Source: JBBECF01 sp040881945
GTDB taxonomy: Bacteria > Pseudomonadota > Alphaproteobacteria > Dongiales > Dongiaceae
Reading direction: 5' to 3'
Assembly (NCBI GenBank): GCA_040881945.1
Contig: JBBECF010000023.1
Location: 1 to 45,145, forward strand
DNA length: 45,145 nt
The position numbers and the translations under genes were made by a program. Shown here one piece after another: positions 35,201-43,399 of the stretch. The notes beneath the pieces are model-generated. The model saw nothing but the letters and a program-made list of their open reading frames with translations, was not told the DNA's origin and searched no databases. Position 1 is the stretch's first letter. Each line of letters begins with the position of its first letter.

Positions 35201-36369
35201 GCGGCCGTCAGCACCGCGACGGCCAGGCGCGCGGCGTCGGCTTCGCCGACTTCGCGGATGTTGGCGTCGCGCATCGGCTTGTTCTCGGGCGCCATGGTGA
35301 CAGCGGCCAGCCGTTCCGCGTCGGCCGCCGTGAGCCCGTCGTCGGCCAGCGAGATCGGCAGCCCGACGGCGCGCAGGAAGCGGTCGTAGGCCGGCGCCAG
35401 GTCGGCGGCGATCGCCTGTGTCGAACGCCCCTCAGCGGGCACGCCGAGCGCCTGCGCCACGGCGGCATGACGCGCCGGGTCGGCCTCGGCGTTCCAGGCC
35501 AACGCCACGCGCAAGGAAAGCCCGACGGCGCGGCCGTGGTGGACGCGGCCGACGGCGCCGAGCGCGTGGCCCAATGCGTGGGCGACGCCGGTCCCGGAGT
35601 TGTCGATGCCGATGCCGGCGGCGGCGGCGGCGATCTGCATGGCGCCGCGCGCCTCCAGGTCCTGCGGTTCCGCGACGGCACGGGCGAGGCTGCGCGCGAT
35701 CAACCGGATCGCCTGCAGGCAGATCGCGTCGTTGAACGGATTGGCGCGCCGGATCGTGCAGGCCTCGATGGCGTGCACCAGGGCGTCGACGCCGGTGGCC
35801 GCGGTCAGGGACGCCGGCAGCCCCACGGTGAGGCGCGGGTCGAGCAGCGCCAGATCGGCGCGCAACCCGTCGCCCCAGGCCCACAGCTTGACCCCCTCGG
35901 CGTCGGTAAAGACCGCGACCCGCGTCGTCTCCGAGCCGGTGCCGGCGGTGGTCGGCACGCAGACCTTGGCGAGCGGCCGCTTCGGCAGCGGGTTCTGCGC
36001 CAGCCGGTAATGGCCGGCCGGGCGGTCGGCCGGCGCGATGGCGGCGGCGAGCTTGGCGACGTCGAGGGCGGAGCCGCCGCCGAGCCCGACGACGCAGGCC
36101 GCCGCGCCTGCACGCGCCCGTTCCGCCGCGGCGTCGACCTGGGCGGCCAGGGGATCGCTGCGCAAATCGGCGAAGACCTCGACGCGATGGCCCGCCGCCG
36201 CCAGAATCGCCGCGACGCGTTCGGCGATGGCGGGGATGCCGGGATCGGTCACCAGCAGCACGCGAGCCGCCGGGCCGGCGAGGGCGGCGACATCCTCGCC
36301 CAGCTTGCCGACGCGGTCGGCGCCAAAGACGATGCGGGGCGACGGAGAGACGGCAAAGGCGGGGATCAT
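35197..36369 (-). CDS. Iron-containing alcohol dehydrogenase family protein
   Basis: The 390-aa protein has the type III (Fe) alcohol dehydrogenase layout: a Rossmann-like half with VGLGGGSALDVAK (94-106) and PTTAGTGSETTR, then a helical metal-binding half with D195 and H199 in GVDALVHAIEA and two further histidines in GVAHALGHALGAVGRVHHG. The relatives include maleylacetate reductase and 4-hydroxybutyrate dehydrogenase; the substrate is not evident. I chose the ATG at 36369 (MIPAFAVSPSPRIVFGADRV). It converges on the second glyA-like gene, sharing three bases of stop codons. Confidence 0.87.
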   Translation of the reverse strand: MIPAFAVSPSPRIVFGADRVGKLGEDVAALAGPAARVLLVTDPGIPAIAERVAAILAAAGHRVEVFADLRSDPLAAQVDAAAERARAGAAACVVGLGGGSALDVAKLAAAIAPADRPAGHYRLAQNPLPKRPLAKVCVPTTAGTGSETTRVAVFTDAEGVKLWAWGDGLRADLALLDPRLTVGLPASLTAATGVDALVHAIEACTIRRANPFNDAICLQAIRLIARSLARAVAEPQDLEARGAMQIAAAAAGIGIDNSGTGVAHALGHALGAVGRVHHGRAVGLSLRVALAWNAEADPARHAAVAQALGVPAEGRSTQAIAADLAPAYDRFLRAVGLPISLADDGLTAADAERLAAVTMAPENKPMRDANIREVGEADAARLAVAVLTAA

Positions 36370-36399
36370 GGGCACTCGATGGGCCGTTGTCGGGCGGCT

Positions 36400-36516
36400 T
36401 AGTGTCCCGTCCCCGAAATTCGTTTCACGAATTTCGGGGTGAACGGGCCACTGTTTGAATCTAGTGGCCTGCCTATCCCAGAAATTCGAAAACGAATTTC
36501 TGGAGCAGGACACTAG
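36400..36516. repeat. Double-hairpin palindromic repeat
   Basis: Two strong hairpins lie side by side: 36411-36439 (stem CCCCGAAATTCG, 5-nt loop) and 36478-36503 (stem CCAGAAATTCG, 4-nt loop). They share the inner GAAATTCG/CGAATTTC core. Their outer edges carry related TAGTGTCC/TAGTGGCC words in inverted orientation (36400, 36462 and 36507-36516). The element is AT-richer than its surroundings. It is not related to the REP core at 18024/21299/23367. The rest of the gap to the MarR gene (36517-36642) shows nothing I can name. Confidence 0.8.
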
Positions 36517-36642
36517 ATAGCCACAGCCGGCGCGCAAAGTCGCGGGCAAAGCGCAGCGTCGGCCACGCCCGCCGGAAGGGGCGTCGTCAGGCGACTGCGA
36601 AATTCGGCCGAGAGCGAACGACGCCGGCCGGCCGGCGGGCGT

Positions 36643-37128
36643 TCAGGCGGCGCTGGTGACGACGACCCCGGGCGCGCGCGTCGGGAACTCCACGGCGCCG
36701 GCCCAGAACCGCTCCAGCCGGCGCAGCATCTGGTTGCCGACCTCGAGTTCGTCCGGCTTCACGACGCCCTGCATCAGCGTCGCCACGTGCCGTTCGTACA
36801 TGGCGTGCAACTTCTGGCACACTTCCAGGCCCTTGGGCGACAGCCGGACGTTGACGGCGCGGCGGTCGTGCGGCGAGCGCTGCTGCGCCAGATAGCCGTT
36901 CTCGACCATCTTCTTGACGTTGTACGAGACGTTGGAGCCGAGGTAGTAGCCGCGGTTGGTCAGCTCGCCGACCGAGAGCTCGTCGTCGCCGATGTTGAAC
37001 AGGATCATCGCCTGCACGTTGTTCAGATCGCGAATGCCCTGGCGGTCGAGGTCCACCTTGATGACGTCGAGGCATTGGCGGTGCAGGCGCTCGACGAGCG
37101 CAATCGTCTCGAGATATGCCTTCTTCAC
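36643..37128 (-). CDS. MarR-family transcriptional regulator (LdtR-like)
   Basis: The 161-aa winged-helix regulator has a helical dimerisation start (KKAYLETIALVERLHRQ) and the DNA-binding wing region GYYLGSNVSYNVKKMVENGY and RSPHDRRAVNVRLSPKG. The sequence recalls the conserved alphaproteobacterial LdtR-type MarR proteins, from memory. The GTG start at 37128 gives the usual N-terminus. It diverges from the ABC importer genes across 177 nt, where an operator shared with that operon is plausible. Confidence 0.85.
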   Translation of the reverse strand: MKKAYLETIALVERLHRQCLDVIKVDLDRQGIRDLNNVQAMILFNIGDDELSVGELTNRGYYLGSNVSYNVKKMVENGYLAQQRSPHDRRAVNVRLSPKGLEVCQKLHAMYERHVATLMQGVVKPDELEVGNQMLRRLERFWAGAVEFPTRAPGVVVTSAA

Positions 37129-37305
37129 GGGGCGGTCCCTCGCATCGGGTTGGCGACAGGTCGCCCTGTTTATCACGCGGATGATTAATGCTTTGTTATC
37201 GGCCGCCGAACGGCGGCTTGACGGCGCCGGGCCGGCCCGGCATCTTGGCCGGCGGTGGGGCCGATTCCATGCGGTTTTCGGCCCGCCGGAACAGGGAGGA
37301 ATAAG

Positions 37306-38271
37306 ATGAAGTTCTTGCGTCTCGGCGGGCTGGCCTGCGCCGCCGCGCTGGCGCTTGCCGGCGGCCCGGCCGCGGCGGCCGATGCCTTCGTCGCCGTCAC
37401 CGCCATCGTCGAACACCCGGCCCTCGACGCCGCCCGCGACGGCATCCGCGACGAGCTCGCGGCCGGCGGCTACGAGGTCGGCAAGAACCTGCGCTTCGAA
37501 TACGAGAGCGCGCAGGGCAACCCCGGCACGGCGGCGCAGATCGCGCGCAAGTTCATCGGCGAGAAGCCGGACGTGATCGTGCCGATCTCCACGCCCTCGG
37601 CCCAGGCCGTGGTCGCGGCCACCAACGACATCGCCGTCGTCTTCACCGCCGTGACCGACCCCGTCGGCGCCAAGCTGGTCGGCGACCCGATGCAGCCCGG
37701 CGGTAACGTCACCGGCATGAGCGACCTGTCGCCCATCGCCAAGCACCTGGCGCTGATCCGCGAGATCACGCCCGACGCGAAGCGCATCGGCGTGCCGTAC
37801 AACCCCGGCGAGGCCAACGCCGTGACCCTGGTCGGGATCCTGAAGGCGGAGGCGCCGGCGCAGGGCCTGACCATCGTCGAGGCGGCGGCGACGAAGTCGG
37901 CCGACGTGCTGGCCGCCGCCCAGAGCCTGGTCGGCAAGGTCGACGCGATCTACGTGCCGACCGACAACACCATCGTCTCGGCGCTCGAGGCGGTGATCAA
38001 GGTCGGCATCGACAACCGCTTGCCGGTCTATGCCGGCGACACCGATTCGGTGCCGCGCGGGGCGATCGCCGCGATCGGGTTCAATTATTACGACGTCGGC
38101 CGGCAGACCGGGAAGATCGTGCTGCGCGTGCTCAAGGGCGAGAAGCCCGGCGACATCCCGGTCGAGGGGGTCGAGATCACCGAGCTCCACGTCAACCCCG
38201 GCGCCGCCGCCAAGATGGGGGTGACGATCCCCGCGGCGGTGATCGCGCGGGCGAAGACCGTGGTGCAGTAG
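37306..38271 (+). CDS. ABC transporter substrate-binding protein (COG2984/TrpX type)
   Basis: This 321-aa lipoprotein-less binding protein has a signal peptide (MKFLRLGGLACAAALALAGG, cleavage near AAA) and the COG2984 pattern VTAIVEHPALDAARDGIRDE, NLRFEYESAQGNPGTAAQIA, TDPVGAKLVGDP, NVTGMSDLSP and VYAGDTDSVPRGA. Relatives bind tryptophan or other small aromatic or amino-acid ligands. A strong GGGAGGAATAAG site precedes the ATG. It is followed by permease and ATPase genes, giving a complete three-gene importer. Confidence 0.9.
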   Translation: MKFLRLGGLACAAALALAGGPAAAADAFVAVTAIVEHPALDAARDGIRDELAAGGYEVGKNLRFEYESAQGNPGTAAQIARKFIGEKPDVIVPISTPSAQAVVAATNDIAVVFTAVTDPVGAKLVGDPMQPGGNVTGMSDLSPIAKHLALIREITPDAKRIGVPYNPGEANAVTLVGILKAEAPAQGLTIVEAAATKSADVLAAAQSLVGKVDAIYVPTDNTIVSALEAVIKVGIDNRLPVYAGDTDSVPRGAIAAIGFNYYDVGRQTGKIVLRVLKGEKPGDIPVEGVEITELHVNPGAAAKMGVTIPAAVIARAKTVVQ

Positions 38272-38289
38272 GGCGGCACAAACGTTCGT

Positions 38290-38376
38290 GCGCCGCCCCC
38301 ACCCTCCCGCGGCTAACCCCGCGGGCCCCTCCCTCCCCCGCCATTGCGGGGGAGGGGCGGGGTGGGGGCGCCGGCG
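38290..38376. repeat. GC-rich palindromic stretch before the permease gene
   Basis: The gap between the binding-protein and permease genes contains two hairpins (38306-38325, stem CCCGCGG; 38331-38356, stem CCCTCCCCCGC) inside a longer approximate palindrome of C- and G-runs. It ends only 7 nt before the permease GTG. It may attenuate downstream expression relative to the binding protein, as is common in ABC importers. Confidence 0.7.
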
Positions 38377-38382
38377 CCGGCC

Positions 38383-39285
38383 GTGAACATCGTCGCTTTC
38401 CTCGGCGCCATCGAGATCGGGCTGGTGTTCGGGCTGGTCGGGCTCGGCGTGTTCCTGTCGTTCCGCGTGCTGAACTTCCCCGACCTGACCGTCGACGGCA
38501 GTTTCCCGCTCGGCGCCGCGGTCGCGGCGACGCTGATCGTGCAGGACGTCGATCCGTTCCTGGCCAGCGCGGTCGCGGTCGTCGCCGGGGCCGCGGCCGG
38601 GCTGGTGACGGCCTTCCTCAACCTGCGCTTCAAGATCCTGCACCTGCTCGCCAGCATCCTGACCATGATCGCGCTCTATTCGATCAACCTGCGCGTCATG
38701 GGCCGCCCGAACGTCGCGATCATCAACGAGCCGACGGTCCTGACGCCCTTCGCCGGCCTCGGCCTCGCCGAGCTCTATCTGCGCCCGGCGGCGGCGGCGG
38801 CGATCGCGGCGGTCGCGCTGTTGCTGCTCGCGCGCTTCCTCGCCTCGGACTATGGGCTGGCGATGCGCGCGACCGGCGCCAACCCGCGCATGGCCCGCGC
38901 CCAGGGCGTGTTCACCGCGCGGGCCACCTATGTCGGCATGGCGATCAGCAACGGCCTGGTGGCGCTGGCCGGCGCCCTCTTCGCGCAGATGAACGGCTTC
39001 GCCGACGTGACCATCGGCACCGGCACGATCGTCGTCGGCCTGGCCGCGGTGATCGTCGGCGAGGCGATCTTCGGCACGCGCACGGTGCTCGGGCATGCGG
39101 CGGCCTGCGTCGTCGGCTCGGTGCTCTATCGCCTGGCGGTGGCGTTCGCGCTCGGCGTCGATTTTCTCGGCCTCACCGCCTCGGACCTCAACCTGGTGAC
39201 CGCCGTGCTGGTGGCGGTCGCGCTGATCCTGCCGGGCGCGCGCAACCCGCTGCGCGCCCTGTTCTCGGGCCTGGCGAAGCGATGA
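38383..39285 (+). CDS. ABC transporter permease (COG4120/TrpY type)
   Basis: The 300-aa integral membrane protein has eight to nine hydrophobic segments and the family stretches FRVLNFPDLTVDGSFPLGAA and DYGLAMRATGANPRMARAQG (the ATPase-contact loop). This resembles the permeases that partner COG2984 binding proteins. I chose the GTG at 38383; an ATG at 38344 lies within the GC-rich palindrome and would add a non-hydrophobic leader. The stop overlaps the ATPase start (ATGA). Confidence 0.88.
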   Translation: MNIVAFLGAIEIGLVFGLVGLGVFLSFRVLNFPDLTVDGSFPLGAAVAATLIVQDVDPFLASAVAVVAGAAAGLVTAFLNLRFKILHLLASILTMIALYSINLRVMGRPNVAIINEPTVLTPFAGLGLAELYLRPAAAAAIAAVALLLLARFLASDYGLAMRATGANPRMARAQGVFTARATYVGMAISNGLVALAGALFAQMNGFADVTIGTGTIVVGLAAVIVGEAIFGTRTVLGHAAACVVGSVLYRLAVAFALGVDFLGLTASDLNLVTAVLVAVALILPGARNPLRALFSGLAKR

Positions 39286-40076
39286 TCCGCGTCCGCGGCC
39301 TCAACGTCACCTTCGCCCGCGGCACGCCGATGCAGACGCCGGCGCTGCGCGGCCTCGACCTCGACATTCCGGCCGGCCAGTTCGTCACGGTGATCGGTTC
39401 GAACGGCGCCGGCAAATCGACCCTGCTCAACGCCATCACCGGCGACGTCGCGCTCGACTCCGGCAGCGTCGCGATCGACGAGACCGAGGTGACGCGCTGG
39501 CCGGCGCCGCGGCGCGCCGCGCTGGTCGCGCGGGTCTTCCAGGACCCGATGGTCGGGAGCTGCGAGAGCCTGACCATCGAGGAGAACATGGCCCTGGCGG
39601 CGGCGCGCGGCAGCCGGCGGGGCCTCAGACGCGCGCTCGACCGGGCTTCGCGCGAGCGCTTCCGCGAGACGCTGGCCGGGCTCGGCATCGGCCTCGAAAG
39701 CCGCCTGACCGACCGCATGGGCCTGTTGTCCGGCGGCCAGCGCCAGGCGGTGAGCCTGCTGATGGCGACGCTGGCCGCCACGCGCATCCTGCTGCTCGAC
39801 GAGCACACGGCGGCGCTCGACCCGAAGACGGCCGAGTTCGTGCTGAAGCTCACCAACGAGATCGTCGCCGCCCAACGCCTGACGACGCTGATGGTCACCC
39901 ATTCGATGCGCCAGGCGCTCGACTGCGGCGAGCGCACCGTGATGCTGCACGAGGGGCGCATCGTCCTCGACATCGCCGGGGCGGAACGCCGCGGCCTCGA
40001 CGTCCCCGACCTGCTCGACCTCTTCGCCCGCCAGCGCGGCCAGCAGCTCGCGGACGACAGTCTGTTGTTGGGGTGA
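39282..40076 (+). CDS. ABC transporter ATP-binding protein (COG1101/TrpZ type)
   Basis: The 264-aa ATPase has Walker A GSNGAGKS, the signature LSGGQRQAVSLLMA, Walker B RILLLDEHTAALDP and the switch histidine in MVTHSMRQALDCG. DEHTAALDPKTA is characteristic of the COG1101 group that works with COG2984/COG4120 partners. The coupling overlap with the permease gene completes the importer operon. Confidence 0.92.
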   Translation: MIRVRGLNVTFARGTPMQTPALRGLDLDIPAGQFVTVIGSNGAGKSTLLNAITGDVALDSGSVAIDETEVTRWPAPRRAALVARVFQDPMVGSCESLTIEENMALAAARGSRRGLRRALDRASRERFRETLAGLGIGLESRLTDRMGLLSGGQRQAVSLLMATLAATRILLLDEHTAALDPKTAEFVLKLTNEIVAAQRLTTLMVTHSMRQALDCGERTVMLHEGRIVLDIAGAERRGLDVPDLLDLFARQRGQQLADDSLLLG

Positions 40077-40263
40077 AGCGGGGCGCGAAGCCGCGATCGG
40101 CGGGCGCCGCGAACGCAACACCGGCGCAAGCGTAGCTTGACCGCGCCGGCCCCGGTCACCGACAATCCCGCCATGGGCAATGCCTGCTTCGACCGATCGC
40201 CGGTCGTGAACGCGCCATTCCGGGCGGCGGCGGTCCGCGACCGCGGCAGCCGTCGGGTCGCCG

Positions 40264-41016
40264 ATGCCTATGCCTGACGCGCCGCCTGAGGCGACCGAGC
40301 GCACCGCGCAGAGGCGCCCGCTCGGCCGCGACGAGGCAATGCGCATCCTGAGCGAGCACGCCGACGCCATCCGCGCCCAAGGGATCACGCGGCTCGCGCT
40401 GTTCGGCTCGGTGGTCCGCAACGAGGCGCGGCCCGACAGCGATGTCGATGTGCTGGTGGAGTACGACAGCGGCAAGGTGCAGTCGTTGCTCGACATCGCC
40501 GGTATCCGCCTGCTGCTGTGCGATCTGTTGGGTCGTGAGGTCGAGTTGGCCGACGGCCGGCGGCTGAAGCCCTTCCTCAAGGACAACATCCTATTCGAAG
40601 CGGTCGAGGTGTTCCCGCGCCTCGGTTACCGCCAACCCCTACCGGAGGGCAGGCCGATGCCGATTCGCTCGCCGCGCCAACGCCTGCAGGACATCCTGGA
40701 TTCGATCCTGTTCATCGAAAGCCACGTGGCCGGGCGCGAAATTTCGGACTATCTCCGCGACAAGATGCTGCGCGCGGCAATCGAACGAAGCGTCGAGATC
40801 ATCTCCGAAGCATCGCGTCGGTTGCCAGCGGAGCTGACCGACTTCCATCCGCAGATTCCTTGGGCCAAGATTCGAGGAGTGGGCAATATCCTGCGGCATG
40901 ACTATGACGAGCTGTACGACGACGTCATCTGGAACATCGCCAAACTTCATATGGCGCCCCTGAAACAGGCGATCGAGGCTATGATCGCCGAAGTGGACCG
41001 GCGGGAGGGGCGCTGA
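40264..41016 (+). CDS. MntA-like nucleotidyltransferase fused to HepT-like HEPN domain
   Basis: The 250-aa protein joins two domains that are normally separate proteins of a type VII toxin-antitoxin pair. The N-terminal part is a minimal nucleotidyltransferase with LFGSVVRNEARPDSDVDVLVE (G48, S49, D60, D62) and a likely third acid at E92/E94. The C-terminal part (about 132-250) is a DUF86/HEPN domain with IRGVGNILRHDYDELY: H212 and Y214 of the RX4HXY motif are present, but the canonical arginine position is Gly207. Codon 132 is an ATG with its own ribosome-binding site, so the HEPN half may also be made alone. Confidence 0.85.
   Translation: MPMPDAPPEATERTAQRRPLGRDEAMRILSEHADAIRAQGITRLALFGSVVRNEARPDSDVDVLVEYDSGKVQSLLDIAGIRLLLCDLLGREVELADGRRLKPFLKDNILFEAVEVFPRLGYRQPLPEGRPMPIRSPRQRLQDILDSILFIESHVAGREISDYLRDKMLRAAIERSVEIISEASRRLPAELTDFHPQIPWAKIRGVGNILRHDYDELYDDVIWNIAKLHMAPLKQAIEAMIAEVDRREGR
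40644..40659 (+). promoter_or_regulatory. Internal ribosome-binding site and ATG for the HEPN domain
   Basis: GGAGG at 40644-40648 lies 8 nt before an in-frame ATG at 40657. Starting there would give a 119-aa protein with the size and N-terminus of a free-standing HepT toxin. This looks like the remnant of a formerly separate hepT gene, or a working second start. Confidence 0.6.
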
Positions 41017-41177
41017 AACGGCACGGGCGAAAGCGGCGAGCGGCGGCGAGGCCGCCTTCGCCCGCAGGCCGCGAAAAACCGCTGGCCGAGGGCTGTATTC
41101 GCGCTAATATAACGAGTTGGGGGCGGGCGGCGGCGCCCGGAGCCCCGCCACGGACGACAGGGACCGGCGAGGCAAGG

Positions 41178-42170
41178 GTGATCGATCCGTTCGGCCGCCA
41201 CATCGGCTATCTCCGGGTCTCGGTAACGGACCGCTGCGACTTCCGCTGCGTCTATTGCATGTCCGAGGACATGAACTTTTTGCCCAAGTCCGAGATCCTG
41301 ACGCTCGAGGAGCTCGACCGGCTGTGCAGCGCCTTCGTGCGGCTCGGCGTGCGCAAGCTGCGCCTGACCGGCGGCGAGCCGCTGGTGCGGCGCAATGTCA
41401 TGAGCCTGGTCCGCACGCTGTCGCGGCACCGGGAGAGCGGCGCGCTCGACGAGCTGACGCTCACGACCAACGGCAGCCAGCTCGCGAAATACGCGGGCGA
41501 GCTTGCGGCCCTGGGGGTGCGCCGGGTCAACGTCTCGCTCGACACGCTCGACGCGGCCAAGTTCGCGGCGATCACCCGCTGGGGCCGGCTCGACCAGGTG
41601 CGGGGCGGGATCGCGGCGGCCAAGGCCGCGGGCCTCGCCGTCAAGATCAACACGGTGGCCCTCAAGGGCGTCAACGACGACGAGTTCGACGATCTCGTCG
41701 CCTGGTGCGGCGCCGAGGGCTTCGATCTCACGTTTATCGAGGTCATGCCGATGGGCGACCTCGGCGCCGAGACCCGGGTCGAGCAGTACCTGCCGCTGTC
41801 GGTCGTGCGGGCGCGGCTCAACCGGCGCTGGACGCTCGCCGACACCGACGAGCGCAGCGGCGGCCCGGCGCGCTACGCGCGGGTCGCGGAGACCGGCGGG
41901 CGGATCGGATTCATCACGCCCTTGACCCACAATTTCTGCGAAAGCTGCAACCGGGTGCGGATCACCTGCACCGGCACGCTGTACATGTGCCTCGGCCAGG
42001 AGGACGCCGCCGACCTGCGCGCCCCCTTGCGCGCCGGCGACGACGACGGGCCGCTCGAGGCGGCGATCCACGCGGCGATCGCGCGCAAGCCCAAGGGCCA
42101 CGACTTCATCATCGACCGCCGCCACAAGCGGCCGGCGGTCGCCCGCCACATGAGCGTTACGGGCGGGTAA
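41178..42170 (+). CDS. moaA: GTP 3',8-cyclase MoaA
   Basis: The radical-SAM enzyme starts molybdenum cofactor synthesis from GTP. The 330-aa product has the N-terminal 4Fe-4S motif CDFRCVYC (C20, C24, C27), LRLTGGEPLVRRN, VNVSLDTLD and the C-terminal cluster C254, C257, C271 (FCESCNRVRITCTG). It ends in the conserved double glycine. The GTG start follows GGCAAGGG and gives the expected N-terminus. No other mo genes are in view. The 161-nt gap upstream is GC-rich with no feature I can name. Confidence 0.96.
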   Translation: MIDPFGRHIGYLRVSVTDRCDFRCVYCMSEDMNFLPKSEILTLEELDRLCSAFVRLGVRKLRLTGGEPLVRRNVMSLVRTLSRHRESGALDELTLTTNGSQLAKYAGELAALGVRRVNVSLDTLDAAKFAAITRWGRLDQVRGGIAAAKAAGLAVKINTVALKGVNDDEFDDLVAWCGAEGFDLTFIEVMPMGDLGAETRVEQYLPLSVVRARLNRRWTLADTDERSGGPARYARVAETGGRIGFITPLTHNFCESCNRVRITCTGTLYMCLGQEDAADLRAPLRAGDDDGPLEAAIHAAIARKPKGHDFIIDRRHKRPAVARHMSVTGG

Positions 42171-42244
42171 GTCCGGCCGCGCGGGTTTGAACCTCGCGCC
42201 GTTTTGCGATAGTCTTGAGGCGTTCCTGGCTAAGGAGGCCGCCC

Positions 42245-42679
42245 ATGTACGTTCAGACGATTCTCGGGACGAAGGGCAGCAAGGTCGTCACGACCCGGCC
42301 GGGCGAGACGATCGAGGCGACGAGCCGGCTGCTCACCGCGAACAAGATCGGCGCCGTCATCGTGGTCGACGAGGCCGGCAAGGTGGTCGGCGTCATCTCC
42401 GAGCGCGACATCCTCGGCGCCATGGCGGCGCACGGCGCGCGCGTCACCGCGATGCTGGTCGAGGAATTGATGACGCGCGACGTCCTCACCTGCCGGCCCG
42501 GCGACACGATCGCCGAGATCATGGCGGTCATGACGACGCGCCGCGTGCGCCACCTGCCGGTGGTCGAGGGCGACAAGCTGCTCGGCGTCGTCAGCATCGG
42601 CGACGTGGTCAAGCACCGGCTGGACGAGGCCGCGCTCGAGGTCGACTCGATGCGCCAGTACGTGCTGTCCGCCCGGTAA
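42245..42679 (+). CDS. Two-CBS-domain protein
   Basis: The 144-aa protein consists of two CBS repeats (about 14-70 and 77-135), with GAVIVVDEAGKVVGVISERD and VRHLPVVEGDKLLGVVSIGD. Stand-alone CBS pairs usually bind adenosine nucleotides and act as energy or redox sensors. The start at 42245 follows AAGGAGG. It has no fused effector domain, so its partner cannot be named. Confidence 0.9.
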   Translation: MYVQTILGTKGSKVVTTRPGETIEATSRLLTANKIGAVIVVDEAGKVVGVISERDILGAMAAHGARVTAMLVEELMTRDVLTCRPGDTIAEIMAVMTTRRVRHLPVVEGDKLLGVVSIGDVVKHRLDEAALEVDSMRQYVLSAR

Positions 42680-42787
42680 CCGCGTCGCCGCCGCGCCGGC
42701 CGGCCTCCGGCTACGATGGGTACGGCCCGCGCGGTCGCGGGCCACCGGCCGTGCGGTGCGCGGATCTTGCTCGCGAGCGAGGTGTCC

Positions 42788-43399
42788 ATGGCCCAGGAAA
42801 CGGTGCGCGAGGCGGTCGCGGTCTTCCACGACGAAAAGTCGCTCCAAACGGCGGTCGACGACCTGTTGATCGGCGGCTTCGACCGCTCGCAGATGAGCCT
42901 GCTGGCGAGCCAGCGGGCGATCGAGGACAAGCTCGGCCACCTCTACGACAAGGTAGCCGAGCTCGAGGACGACGCGGACGTCCCGCGCGTCGCCTATGCC
43001 GGGTCGGATTCGCGCGCCGAGGCCAAGGGCGCGGCCGTCGGCGTGCTCGGCTATGTCGGCGCGGTCGCCGCCGTCGGCGCGATCGTGGCCTCGGGCGGCA
43101 CCGTCGCCGCCGCCCTAGTCGGCGCCGCGCTGGCTGGCGGCGCCGGTGGCATGGTCGGGGCGGCGCTGGCGCGGTTCATCGACCGCCACCACGCCGAGTA
43201 CCTGCACAGGCAGCTCGACCACGGCGGCATCCTGCTCTGGGTGCGCACGCAAGACTCCGAGCACGAGACGCGGGCCTGCGCGATCCTCAACCGCCACGCC
43301 GACGACGACGTGCACGTGCACGACCTGCCGGACGTCGCCTACGATTTCGAGGGCGGCGTCTCGCGCGACCTCAGCTTCATGAAGCGACTGGGGCTGTGA
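42788..43399 (+). CDS. Glycine-zipper membrane protein of unknown function
   Basis: The 203-aa protein has a soluble N-terminal part (VREAVAVFHDEKSLQTAVDD, then LLIGGFDRSQMSLLAS), a central glycine/alanine-rich hydrophobic region (about 82-130, AAVGAIVASGGTVAAALVGAA) that could insert in the membrane, and a histidine- and acid-rich C-terminal part. The layout recalls stress-related proteins with glycine-zipper segments. It follows the CBS gene by 108 nt and its 3' end overlaps the convergent aminotransferase gene by 23 nt. Function unknown. Confidence 0.75.
   Translation: MAQETVREAVAVFHDEKSLQTAVDDLLIGGFDRSQMSLLASQRAIEDKLGHLYDKVAELEDDADVPRVAYAGSDSRAEAKGAAVGVLGYVGAVAAVGAIVASGGTVAAALVGAALAGGAGGMVGAALARFIDRHHAEYLHRQLDHGGILLWVRTQDSEHETRACAILNRHADDDVHVHDLPDVAYDFEGGVSRDLSFMKRLGL

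Noticed and set aside
36400..36516. Rho-independent terminator for the dehydrogenase or MarR gene
   Set aside because: The hairpins lie upstream of the dehydrogenase start, lack a T-run after the stem, and come as a pair with related ends, which fits a repeat element better.
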